DNA from: Mansonella perstans
Lineage: Eukaryota > Nematoda > Chromadorea > Rhabditida > Onchocercidae
Assembly: GCA_037074765.1 (NCBI GenBank)
Contig: JBAMDO010000039.1
Coordinates: 186,001-250,000, forward strand
Direction: 5' to 3'
DNA: 64,000 nucleotides
Positions 1 through 14,100 of the stretch are shown here, one piece after another. Each line of letters opens with the position of its first letter. Position 1 is the stretch's first letter. A model generated the notes under the pieces. The model was not told where the DNA came from. It searched no databases and saw only the letters and a list, made by a program, of their open reading frames with translations. Made by a program: the position numbers and the translations under genes.

Positions 1-68
1 AACAAGCCTACTTGATAATTTTCATAATTACAACTATAATTTGAAGTATTTATCTGCTGAATTCAAAC

Positions 69-154
69 CTTTGGTGGTTTCCAGTCAACACGCACCCTTA
101 AGGGAGCTTCATCATTGAGCAAATTAACGGAATGAGTTTGCGGTTCTGATGGAG
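69..154 (-). CDS. ptp-3: ptp-3 exon 18: start of FN3-6
   Basis: Encodes PPSEPQTHSVNLLNDEAPLR and VRVDWKPPK, with core W877 of the sixth FN3 domain (LAR: VPGKP, NTALIQWHPP). Acceptor TTTTTAG, donor AAG|GTTTGA, phase 0. The rest of FN3-6 and everything after it lies beyond the left edge. Confidence 0.92.
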
Positions 155-3100
155 CTAAAAAATAAAAATGCGTACAAAAGTCACATTAATACATATTTGT
201 AAGGAAAGGAAGAAATTTTTTCGGAATTCTATAATTTCTGAATGGAAAAAATCATTCAAATACGATGCTTTAATAGATGAAATAAGCTCTCAAACAAAAC
301 TTACGCAATCCACCGGTAAGAATTTTCTTGCTTGCACTAAATTCACCATCACCATGCCTGTTAAAAGCATTTACCCGGAACGCATATTCTGTATTCGGTT
401 CAAGATCTGTGATCAATGTATGTGTTTTCTGAAAAAAGGATATCCGGAAAATTTATATTATAGCGAAGAAAATGCAAAAAATGGTAGCGGGAAAGAAATC
501 TGACTAATTACACCAGTTAATTAGTATTCTTGGACGGTTATCATTTCCTAATAATTCAATGAATATACGCTTTTCACATAAAACTATTTTAACCCGAAGC
601 TTTTAATATTGCGTTTTAAAGTTTCAAATTTTCAATATCATATTTTATAAAAATCATACTTTTGTGCGTTCTCAATATTCTACTTTTGACACACTAATGT
701 ATCTTATTGTACTATATTTTTTTAAATACCAGAAATACCATTGCTTTTGGTAATTAAAATGGTAATTAAAAGAAATGACTACTAATTTATTCGTTACTTT
801 TGAAGCGAAAGTTTTAAAAATGCAGAAAAAACTATAATTAACCAAGTAAGTTATCAATATTACATAAGAAATGAAATTGAATTTTTCTTGAATTTTCTCT
901 TTTTTCAATTAAAATTTTAGTTTCATAAAATCTAATTCTAACATCTAAATCCATTAAATCTAATTTAAAATTCCGATTTAATAAAATCTAACATATTGAT
1001 CATAGATGATGGCTCGTTGTAATTTACCGTTGACTGGTTCACCATTTAATAATCTATCTTTGTAAACATAATATCCGATAATATCGCCGTTTGCATGTAA
1101 TGGCTTTTCCCAGCTTACTTTTACCGCGGATGCATTGACCAGGACAACTTCAACATCCCGTGGAGCTGATGGCACTAAAATAAAAGTAAATACGAAATGT
1201 GATAAGCAAAGTCAAATAATTAATTGAAACAAACCTGAATGACTAAACACTTCAAAATTTTTTCTGCAAAATTTAAATAACAAATTGTTGAAATTTTCGA
1301 AAATGATTTAATGAAGATTTTCGTTTCTTATTATATTAACAGTGTAAAAAAACAATATTTTGACAATTTTTCTCCGGAAAACTTTGACAAATTCTGTTTC
1401 TTTAATAATTGAAATACCATGCTCTAGAAGAATGGTAGATTTCATAACCATTTCAAAACTTTCTGAACCTTAAATGGCATATGAGATTCCGTCAAATCCA
1501 GCTTATTTCGTTTTCATTGTAAGCTTCGAAATAATATATCAAAAAATAAAGTTATGCCAAGATAAATAATTTAAAATTAGTTAATTTTTAAACTATAATT
1601 TTTTAAACTATGGAAAGAATTTAAAACATAAATTAAAACAAGAAAATAGCACTGACTGAGAATTTGATATTTCAAAACTTCCACAAACTAACTAAAAAAT
1701 CCAAGTGATATAAAAAAACAAAATAATGAATGGTAAATGTTTGTGGCAGAAAAGGCTGTCATAAATTTTAAATAAAAATTAAATCGAAAGCCCGAATTCG
1801 TGACTAAGATGATAATAGTTATGTTAAAAATATTAAATTTCTGTTAAACTTAATAAAAACTTGTAAAAACGTCAAAAAATTGAAATCTACGTCTTTCATA
1901 ATTATTTAATTACAACTTAAAGAAATTTATTTTTTAATGTTTTACTTTAAAAAATTGTATTAATCATATCGAGCCATAAAAATAGGCTAAACTGATTCAT
2001 TTTTCATTAAAGCAACATGAAATCATTTAAAAAATAACTGATGAGTTAATTTATCATTTTTCAAAAGAATGAAAAAGTCAAAAACGATTCAGCCTACCAA
2101 AGAAATGATTTTATTTTAGATAAAGAATTAACTCAGCAAATATGACATCAACAATTATTGTAGAGGTGAAATAAAATAGAATATTTCAATTCATTATTTT
2201 ATTAAAATCGAAAAATGCTTTCAATAGTCCTCATTTTTTACCTTTTTGAATTTGTTGTTTTGTGCTTCCACCATCGATTAATTGCGTAAAAACAATAATA
2301 GTTAAGAAAAAACAATAATGAATGCAATGAATGATAGTATAAATGTTTGGGATTATTATTGTTGCTGTTTTTGTTGTTTTTACCGTATGATGCATATAAG
2401 TATTGCAATAGATTTATGCGATATAATCTATCCGATACATTTCTTTATTGATATTTTTTTTCTTTTCTTTTTCTTTTTTGCAATTCCAACAATTTCCAAG
2501 TTCACTTGTGCCGACAGTCGTTAACGTTGCATTATTCTTTCTTTTTTTCTTTTCTTTTATTCCTGAATTTATTCATTCATTAAGATTTGTTTCGGAATGA
2601 TTGTTAAAATGATATCACGCGATGCGTTCAGCATATCAATAATCACAATAAAAGTTGTAAATTTCCAAATTTAATACAATAACATTTACTTATAAAACAT
2701 CAAAGCATTATTACTTAATACTTAATTTTGAAGTTAATGAATCCGTTAAATAAAAAAGACTAAAGTAAATAAATCCTATTCTATGAGGTGAAGCCTAAAT
2801 AAAATTTCTGACAATATAACTTGTTGGACAAAAAGCGATATGTCTTAATTATAAAAATGGCTCGATTTTTTTTTTTACATAAACTAAAGAATCGAAAAAC
2901 TGATATAACTGTATATGCATAATTAAAAAAAGAGTGTAAGGAGTTAGTGCATTGATTCAAATAATTATTCTAATTACTTCTGTGCTTATGAAGTTGCTTT
3001 AAAAATGAATGAATTACAATTTCAGTTATCGAAAAAATTTATCTGAAAATGATTTTTAAAAGGAAATGGAACAGATGAGAAAAAAAACTAAATTGTTGGC

Positions 3101-6100
3101 AGATACTTGATTGTTTACAGTCTTGGATAGTACAACAAAATTACGTAAATATGAACTTAACTAAATCCAACCACTACTACATGCTAACAATTTAAACCCT
3201 TTTGTGTCTAAAACTGCCGATATCGTAAATAAATAGGAACTGTTATCAGTGCTATTACTACTAATTTATCCATTTATCAATTATTAAGACCGAAATATAC
3301 ACTTCATTCAAATTTTTATTTCCTAATTTTCATTCTGTTGAATTTTTGAAAAATAAATTGAAAAAAGAAAGAAATTTGGATAGATTATTCGAGAAATTTT
3401 GCTAAGTTGAAATTGAAACACAGCTGTCGTACCAGAGCTATGAGCTATCATACCAGACGTAAATTTATAGACTAACTAAACTTGATTTGAAAATTTCCGT
3501 TCTCATTTTTCTTAGTATTTATTTACTGGATCTTAAATAAACTTAAATAGACCTAAATTCAGCCAAGATAAATGATATCCGACAGCCAAGAGACTACCGT
3601 AAATAAGCCTCGTTAAATAAAAATAAAATACTCAATAAAAAATTGAAAAAATGAGCACATTTAAAAATGTTGACTTGTTTGAATTATTCCCAGGAAATTT
3701 CCTAACATAATTTTAGAATATCTAATATAAGTTTAACTTTTTTTGAATAACGATTTCACCTAAATTTCGTCACATAAATATTTCTTGTTTCGGGTTTTTT
3801 TTTTTTGTTTCAAAATAATTGCATTCGATTAAATATAATCAAAATTAGCTCAATAATATAATAAAAAATTTCACAGAAACTTTTGCAAACAGCTAAGCAA
3901 TATTAGCAGCTGCATAAAAATCATAAATCATTAAAGATAGATTGAATAAATTCTCCAGTGAGTTAATTTTTCCATGTTTAAATAGAATTTTAGTATTTTT
4001 TTTTAATTTTGAATTGAAAAATATTCATTATTTTTTAATGAATACTTTTCCTTATAAAATAAAATTGAAGCAAAATTGGCTCATATTAGTCTAGTGTTAT
4101 TTTTTATTAAGTTTCAAAAATGTCGCAAATTATTTATTTTATTGCAAATAATGTCTGTCTAGGCAGCAATTTTAAATTATTGTTATAAAAGAAAAAAAAA
4201 ACACAAGTAAAACCGTGCAGAAAGAAAACCTGATTCGAAATTGTAACCTTAATTAATGAATATTGAATTTGATACAAAAAAATTATTAACAAATTATATC
4301 TCACTCTTCCTTCTTTTTTAACTATGAAAGATTAAGAAAAAATAATGAATAATTCACGGAAACAAATAAAATATTTGAAAAACTAAAAATAAAATAAACG
4401 TAAAATAAACAGATAACACTAGCCAACATTAACTTATGTCAATTTAATTTCTTTCACATTCAATCATTTTTCATTCATTTTATTGTTTGGACCTGAATCG
4501 ATCCATTCTTAATTCTTAGTCTACTCATTTCATTCACATTTTCATTTATTCCATCATTTGTTGTTTATTCTTCCATCTTTGTTAATTTAGTCTATCCTCT
4601 CCTATATTGATCGATCTTATCGGGGTCGTCTATTCGCCCACTTTGCAAAAATCAATTTTTGAAGGTCATCGAACAAATCAACCACCAAATGTTAAATGAT
4701 TAGAGCAAAACGTATCCATCTACCGCAAATATACGTACATTATTCATTTCCTTACCAAGTAATGATTTACCACCCAAGAAGTATTCCTTTTTCTACCGCA
4801 GATTTTTTTCCGCGGCCTTCACATCTCTTAAAAATCGATATCTATCATCATAATATTTTGAAAGATTATATTATAGTACGCATCCATGATTAATTTATGT
4901 TATGGATAATGAATAAGAAATGAACGTTAATTAACGTGAACAATGATAAATTTCAATTTTAGAAAAAAATTTTAGATAATTTTTTATTGATTATTTAAAT
5001 GTTCCAATTTAATGATATTGTTGATCGATTTACTTTTTATAAGAAACTTTGAAAACTCAAATTACTTTTAGCAATTTCATTCGTGAAGCACTCATTCGAA
5101 ATTACGAATATATAAAGCTCATTTATATGTAGAACATTTTTTCTAACTCATGACAATTTTTAAATAAAATTATTTTGAACTTTTAAACTTCCCAGTAACC
5201 ATTCGAAAATATTTTTCTTAACGAACTACTCAAATTTTATCGAATTATCTTTTTCCTACTCTTCTCTCTCTCTCCGCATCATTAATTCTTACTGATATAT
5301 CATTGCTTCATCTTGAATCATATAATTTAAATTTTATCACTTTGACAACAATTTTTGATTACTTATCGAATAAATCGATTTTATTCTAATTTCATCCTTG
5401 CATCTTATTATTATCAAAAGCAAAAAGGAATGAAATAAGTAATATGCTATTAGGAGAGAATAATGTTAAATTTTTATAAAATTTATTTCTTAAAAAAAAT
5501 TAAAAAATGAAAATTAAAAATGAAAACAGAATTAAATTATTCATGCTTTGAATTTCAAATAAACTAGGTCATGGAAAAATGGCAGCTATTTCCTTAGATG
5601 CCCGCAAAAATTACAAACAATGCAGAAATGTCTAAAATAGCGAAAGAACAAAGAAGTTTGCAATTTATTCATGAAATTTAATGGAGTCAACATTATTATA
5701 TCAGGAATCTCAAAAGGATGACAGAAATTTTGTTAAGCGTTGGAATTTGAAAAAATTGAAATATCAAATACAATGCAATAGTTAATAATGGAAAACAATA
5801 ATAACAGTGATCTATTAATAAATAATATTGACAAACAGTACTGCTAATTAATAATAAATATAACAACTATTCATGGGATTTGAATAATTTTGAATAAGTA
5901 GAGTTTTAAGAATAAAAATAACGCATTGCTAATTCAGAAGTGAAATAAATGATAATTTAGGCGCAATGGAAATTGTATGCTGAAATTATAAAATCAGAAA
6001 TGAAGAAATGAATGAAATTTGAAATTAATATAATCCATGAAGAAAAAGGAAAATAAATAATAATTGCAATAATAGTTTTAACCCGCAAAAAAGTGAAAAA

Positions 6101-6924
6101 TTAGAAATGTGTGAGACAAAAAAATCAAATAATAGAGAGAAATTAATTAATTGGGAATTAATTAATCGAATTTGTTTTATTTGTATCAGATACTACTTGT
6201 TGAATTGTTAGAAAAGTGGTTACACTTGAAATAAAATGAAAATGTATTGGAAATAAGACCAGTGCAATCTTAAGTCCCACCAATACGACTAGTTGACATT
6301 CCTGGATCCACTACTTTGCTTAATCAATACCCCCGCCTTCTCCTAGCCTTCCAATACCTCCCGCCTTCTCCTAGCTTGCCAATACCCCCCGCCTTCTCCT
6401 AGTCTTCCAATATCCCCCGCCTTCTCCTAGTTTTCCAGTACTCCCCGCCTTCTCCTAGTCTTCCAATACCCCCCGCCTTCTCCTGGTCTACCATAATTGG
6501 GATAAACATTTGAAAATGCTTAGTAATATAACACACAATCCTCTCCAACCTAAATGCTGCCCTTTTACCCCGATACTACTACTACTACTATTGTTGTTGT
6601 GTTACAACAATCAATTATTCTGCAGTCTAACTGCTAAATATGCATATTTCCTATCGATATGAGCAAACTGACAAAAATGAAATAAATGATGATAGAAGAG
6701 GAGGGAGAGACATTAAAACAAAGAAAGGGGAATAGAGAGAGAGAGAGAGAGACAGACAGGGAGAGACAGAGAAAGAGAAGGAGATTTAAGAGAACCTTAT
6801 TTACTTTTCCCAATCTTTCTTTTCCTGGGACAATACTACAAAACAAACTTTTTGTCATCAATTCCATCATTTTCACTTGTCTCTCATTTATTTTATTTTC
6901 ATCTTTTTACTTCCTTCTTTTCTT

Positions 6925-6963
<39 letters not shown>

Positions 6964-8157
6964 CTCTCTTTTTCTTCTTTTCTTTGTATAATTTTTTCTT
7001 TTCATTTATAATTTTCAAATAAAAAAGGTTTTTTTAAGGGATTGAAATTTTTTAAATATATCTAAAAAAAAAAAAAAAACTTAGCAAAATGTTTTTGTAT
7101 TAGCTAAAAGATTTCAAATTAGCTAATATAAATTTTTTTTAAAAAAAAGTTTTCTTTTTTTTGTTAAATTTTATTGCAAAAAAAAGAAACCTTTTTTGTT
7201 AAAATTTTTCGATTCATTTTATTTGTTGAAATTAACAAATCAAATAAAAATGATTAGTAAATTTTTTAAAAGTACGTTTAAAAATGTTTAAAAGTAATTT
7301 TAAAAAAGGAGTGCATTTTTAAATTCAAATAAAATTCAACCTTTTTTTTTTTCATCTATGATTTGTATTGGGAATAATGATTATCTTAGTTTTTTCATAT
7401 GATTATCTTAGCTGATTATCTTTTCTTTCTTGACCACAATCATGATTATTTGTAGCAGGGATCGGAATAATAAATTTCAATCGAAACTTTTGATCTGTTA
7501 ATTGTCATCCTGGTCTTTTACTATTCATTATGCCACATTCTTGCAATCTCTATTTTAGACCGCTATTTAATAATGATACTACCTTTATTTGTAATTATAA
7601 TTTTATTAATCTATACTCTAATGCCATAATATTTTATAATAATTTGGTAATTATTACGCAGTACTTTTGCTAATAATGATTCTGCATAATATTATCCATT
7701 CAATCAAAAAATTTTAATCTTACTATCTCATATAATCATTGCAATTACTACGAATGAATAATATAATATGTATTATTCAATTCCATTTAAAATTTAAAAA
7801 TTTTCCACTTTTTCCATTTCTTTTTTTTATTGCAACATTAATAATTATTTCATTCAGCTATTCGTCATCTTATTTCTTTATATTATATATCATTATATTA
7901 TAATTTTTATACTAAATCATTTTTTCATAGTATTTAATTTAAAAAATAAAAATGAATAAAGTAAAACTGAATTTTAATGAATTTAAATCAACAAAAAAAA
8001 AAATCCTAACTTTATGCTTATAATGGAAAAAGCTTACTGATATTGTAAATAAATAAAAAAATGGTACAAAGCGGAGAGATGAATTAGTTATTGGTGGGAA
8101 TTTTTCGCTTTTCTTAAGACTTACAAATAAAAGGGAAAGAAACGGAAGAGAGAAAGA

Positions 8158-8189
<32 letters not shown>

Positions 8190-11100
8190 CAAAATAAGAT
8201 TTAAGCTCAATTCGAACATTGAATTTATAATGCATAGAAATGGGACAAGGAAAAAAGTAATGTGACACACTTTCTTTCATTTTCTTTTTCATCATTTCAA
8301 TAAAAATGAAAACAAAAGTTATATATCATTCATCATTGAGCGTTAAATAGTATTTTTGTTTATAATTAAATTTGATTAATTTTAACAAATCCATTTCTAT
8401 GATTAGGAGTTACAGTTTTATTTCTTCCAATAAATAATAATGTTAATAATAGAATTAAAAAGCAGCAATAACAATGGAAAAATTTAACTGGTGAGAAAAG
8501 TATGAAAGAAGTAAAAAGCATAAAAATTTGAAAAGATTTCAACATGAATAATCGAGCGATGCATACGATGTGGCACAATTTCATTAAAAATACGAAAGAT
8601 TAATTGAGAAATTGAATTTATCCAATAAATGGGAGTTTTTTTTATTTTCAAGTACGATTTAATTATTGAGGAAATTCGTCGCTTACTTTCCGTTTAAAAA
8701 TATAGTTAATCATTAAAAAGTATCAGTTAATTCTAAAAAAATAAAATTTAAAGAAAAAAGCTTTTTTAAAAAAATTAAAAAAAAATTATCAGTTAATTCT
8801 AAAAAGAAGAAATTTTAGAAAAAAAAAATTTAAAGAAAATTTTATTTGAAAAAATAATTTGCATAAAATTTTTCCATGCAAAATCAATTGCAAATATTTT
8901 CTGAATTACAAAAAAAAAATTTTTATGATATAATATGATGATATGTTTTTACTGAGAATATTGAATTAAAAAATTGAAATCTTGCATGTAAATGAGAAAT
9001 TACTAAATATTATAAGTGCAAACTGGAGAGCTCAACAATTAAAGCAAATCAACAAGTGACTGAAGTATTTTGGTCAAAACTGATTAAAATATCCTTTACT
9101 TCACTCTCTCATTTAAAATCATAAAATTACAGAAATATGCAAAGCCGAACTGAAATGGATGGAATACAAAAGAAAAAATTTAAATTGTCAGTAAGAAAAA
9201 AACACGTGAAAAAAAAACTAACTTAAGCAATAAACTTTAATCTATGTAAACAAAATAAACGTTTCGACAATTTGAAAAAAACAGCACTAATAAATTTTTG
9301 AAATATTTTCACAAAATTAAAGAAAATTTAAAAAAAAAAAACAAGAAAAAGAATGAAAAAAGAAGGAAAGAAGGAAAGTTGATAATTGTTCTCAAGTGAA
9401 ATACTATCAAGGAGATGGTAATTAATATGTTTTGATTTCATAAAAATTATTAATTATCAAAAATAAACAAAATTTCAGGATGAGCCTTCTTTACTTCTAC
9501 TTTTACTTCTAATTTTTCTTTATGAGTCCATAAAAATTGAATAAAATGAAATGGGACGAATAAATGAATATTGGATCGGATGGATAGACAGAGAGATAAC
9601 TAGATATGTAGATAAGTTGCAGATACATGGGATAGGCAGGTGGATTAACAAATAGAAATGATTATTTTGTTGTAGACAAAAAAAAATTTGAAAAAATCGG
9701 AAATGAGAAAAAAAATTTTGGCAAACCATTTTTAAATTTCTCTTCAATCAATTATGGACTTTTTCGAAATAGGATAAAATAGATTATATGCGACAGACGA
9801 CGAAACATTTGCGACCTTCAAAAACAGTTAATGAAGAAAAAAAAAGGCAAGGAAGAAATTGGTAAAAAAGGCATAAAATATGAAGGACACTGGAGGACAT
9901 TCTTTCTTCCTCATTTATCATGAAGAAGAAGATAAAAAAAAACAACGATGAAGATAAAGATGAAAAATTTCATTTAAAAATAAAAAGCTATAAATAACGA
10001 CATCTTTAGCGTATTTTTAAAGCTTTTTTTCATCAATGAATCATCTTTGGGATTTAAGGCATACATTATTGTGTTGGAATGAAATTTAACAATCATTCTG
10101 ATAGCTACTAACTACAACTAAGCTTTGTTACTACTTACATTTTTTATTGAATTCATTCTTCACTTTGATGGTACTTCAAAAAAAAAAAAAAAAAAAAAAA
10201 GAAAAAAAAATCCCTCATTCCCTCATTGAGCTCATCTTTATATATCATTGATGCATAAAATTATTTCAATTACAACAATATACATTATCGAAATAATTTT
10301 TTCGAAAAAGTTTACAAAAATTAAACAACATTTACTTTTATATTCATTTAATTTCACAAATTTCATTGAATTTTTAAAAATTATCCCATAATTGAATGAA
10401 GAATGGCGACAAAAGAGCTAACGATAATTCCTATGAAAATTAATGTTTTTTTTAATGTCTTATTTTTTGATTTCTTACTACATATAATGAGTAAAAGAAA
10501 AAAATGGCAAAAAAAAGAAAGAAGCAAAACTTTCGAAATATTTCATTTATTCCTTATGCTAGGTAAACTAATTATAAAATATTTAATTAAAATGATTTTA
10601 ATCATTGCGTTAATAACAAAGAAAATTTCGAGGAAAAATTAGGATTGAACTATTTTTTGTATCTTATTTAATTTTGAATCAGTTTTTTTTAATTTTTGCT
10701 CTTGTTACTTAATTATTTAGACTAAATAATTGATCAGCGCAAATAATTCATCAGAACCATTGCCTTTTTTTTTTTAATTTCAAATTAAAAGTAAAAAATT
10801 GCACAAAGCCATAAAACATAAATGAGCGAATTAATAATTTTTGCACTTTTTTATTTTTATTGAATAAAATTTAAAATGTTATTGCAACAAAAAATTCCGG
10901 ATGCTCCTTTTATGATTCGGCAAATAATAAATATTAAAGTAATCATTAATAATTTAAAATATTCTCTGAGATGAATTCATCAAATAATTCACAATGATTT
11001 CAAATTTATGATGATTTTTTGATAACGTTATCGAAGCTACTATAAATTTTAACGCAAAAAATAATTTCGACCACTGAAAAGAGAGAATTAATTAGCATCG

Positions 11101-14100
11101 AACATGACTAAAGATCATTATCAATCCAACAACTAAAGATCATTGTCACTGTTTTTACACTAAATTTGTAACAAATAGATGAATGAATGCCTAAGCAAAT
11201 GAGGCAATAAATGATATCGATGGCACAATGAGTTAATAGCATCTTAAAGAAGGATCAGAAATAAATTTGAAAAATTGGCAATCAAAATTAAACAATAAAG
11301 AATTTGGGGACAATTTAATGCTTGCAAAATTTTAAATTAAATGAAACATTTCATTATCGATGAAATAAAGTCTAATTTGGGCTAATTAATTATTCTACTT
11401 ATACTATTTCATAAGTAAAGAAAGAATTAAAAAAATAAAGTAAGGAAGAAATTATAAATTGCAAAGTTCAGTTATAATAGAAATAAATGACACAAATACT
11501 TATTATTAATTTAGTATACTTACTAATAGCATCAAAACATTTTGGTAATTTAATTGAATAATTAAAAATCAAATAGAAATAAAACTTTTAACAAAAAGAA
11601 TGATAGAACAGTTAACTAGCATTAAAAATGGGCTAAATATTAACAGAATGGGTTTGAATCATTTGTGCTTTTTGCTTTACACTTTAAAAATATATTGTAG
11701 AAGAAGGGTGAGGAGCCGATTGAAGGGGGGCAGGTCGTCATAATTTGATGGTATGATGCGAACAAATAGGTGTATTTTAAGCTTTTCTTCTTCCTAGCCT
11801 TCCCATCGTAAAGCAGATAGGTTTGAATCAGCCATTATTAAAAATCAAAATGCTATTAACAATTATTATCATCATCATCATCATCATCATCATCATTGTT
11901 ATCATTGTCACCACGACCACCAGTATCATCAACCTAATACCACTGTGGTGATGTGCTCTTCGACAAACATTTTCATCCATGGTTAACTGTGATAGCAAAT
12001 GGACTTGAAACTATCATCGATTCTATCATCAAACAGCCAAACTGATATATCATTTATCCATTAACCTATGTGACAGTACATTACTGTCACTATCACCATC
12101 ATTATCATTATCTTCGCAATATAATCACTATCAGTTCGATAAATAGATGAATGAACAGATTGATCTTGGAGAGAAAAGAAGCAAGAGGAAATGATTATTG
12201 AATGAAAAATGTTAAAAATTTTCTTTTACTCTTGTTTATTTAAGAATATAAATTTTACTCTTTTAAGTATGAAATTTAATATTAAAGCTCATTATTTTTC
12301 TTTCTATATTAGACCTATTTAATTGTCGGAAAGAAAACCAGCAAAATTTGATCAAAGAATTTGCTACATTTTAGCATCTTCTCTGCATGATCATTAAGCT
12401 TAGCTAAAAAATACACAGATTAAGTGACAACACTAAACTATTAGAGGTACAAATTAGAGGCATTTTATAAAAATTTCCACTAATTTATAACAAAGGATAC
12501 GATGACTTGAAGTAAAACAAATTAATTTTATCTTAATGAATATTTCCATTTTTCTCGCTAATAACAGCGGTAAAATTCAAAAATAAATTCTAAAGTGGTG
12601 AACAAAAATTCAAAAGAATTAAGTTATGATTATAATCATAATTGATATTTAAAACTGCAAACGTGACTTACATGGTTATAGTATAAGATAACATGATTTA
12701 CGTAGTCAATTTCGCGTTATCAATGTCAATTTATTTTATCATTACTAATCATCATTTATTTGACAAATACACAGATATACTTCTTTCATCGGAATAAGAT
12801 GATGAAGAAAGGATGTAAAATAGAATAAGGTGAAAGGATATAAAATAGAATAATCTTAAGTTTTAATAATTAGTTAAAGATGATAATAAGTAGGAAAAAT
12901 TAATTGGCATTAACATCACTGATTGCTAAAATATCAGTAGTTTTGAACATGTTATCACCTGGAAGAGGAGAGAAAATATTGATTTCAATCGGTGAAGAAA
13001 TTTAATGGTGAATATGGTGTTTCATTTTATCTCATTCACAAGTTTTGTCTTTCTTCTCTCATTCTCCCGTCCTATTTTAATTAGTCTTTTCACTATATAA
13101 ACTGTCTTTTCTTATTTTTATACTTTTCCTTTCCTGTCAAGGTCGTTTTCACCTCTTTCGTGTTACCTTGATTTCTTTTTCCTCCAGGTAAATCGTATTT
13201 TACGAACATCTTACTCATTTCTTTTTGCCATAGTCAATAATAATACAGGGTAATAATTACAAGTTTCGTCTTGATTTGTACCAGAATGATTTAGCTTAGA
13301 ATAAAATCCATTAATATGTATGACATCGTATTAATGCTCAATTGTGCTCATTGCCAATATTAAAAGCTAATATAATAATTATAATAAATAATGATAGGCA
13401 TAACTAATATCACTGCAGCATCTTCATTAACATGCATAATTGAATTTAAATACTGTTATTGCAATTAAAATGCTAGTAATAGTAAATTCCTATAAGTAAT
13501 TTCTAATCAATCTTGGCAAAATGAAAAGTTTTTTTGTTATTCCTTAATTCTTAAAAATTAATTTTTCTTTTTTTCTTTTTTCAAAATAATTTGGAGAAGA
13601 GTTGCATGCAAAGTATTTTCCAAGAAATCATTTACAAATCATACGTTAACCCAAATTTTTATATGCGAAAAAGTTTTCACTAAGTATTATCATTTTATAC
13701 ATTTTATACTTTGAGGTAAATTTTACCACAGGGAATTGAATGTAAAAAAAAATTTTGTTTTAGTAAATATTATTATCAAAAAAATTGTAAATTCTCTTTA
13801 TAAATTCTAAAAAATTTTTTTAATTTATAAATCATTTTCAGTAGTTTTTTTTTTGAAATCAAGAATGTATCGGAAAACAGGAACGTATAGCTTTTTTATT
13901 TATCTTTGTTTAATAAATTCTGTTTTTTATTCATCGAATTTGAATTCACCAAATAATCGTATGTGCTAAATTTTCAGATTTACATTTTATTCTGATCAAA
14001 TCCATTTGAAAATTTTAGATTTAGCTTATAAATATTCCAATCTTGTCCACTGTCAACTCTTTGCTGCGGACGAATTTCGTACTATTCTTTTTTTCTAATT

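Noticed and set aside
168..503. 111-codon plus-strand frame
   Set aside because: Antisense shadow of ptp-3 exon 17, whose minus-strand reading is a clear FN3 domain.
6634..6991. Frames of 80 and 101 codons
   Set aside because: They are translations of GA and TC microsatellites.
10142..10177. Possible cassette exon in the giant intron after the T run (donor AAT|GTAAGT)
   Set aside because: With the good acceptor the frame hits a stop; the in-frame 24-nt version needs a poor acceptor.
8163..10210. Poly-A runs as tails of retroposed copies
   Set aside because: No coding or RNA-gene similarity upstream and no visible target-site duplications; simple repeats suffice.
13130..13215. Possible alternative first exon MFVKYDLPGGKRNQ with phase-1 donor in the giant intron
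   Set aside because: No signal peptide or hydrophobic segment, as a receptor isoform would need; probably chance.
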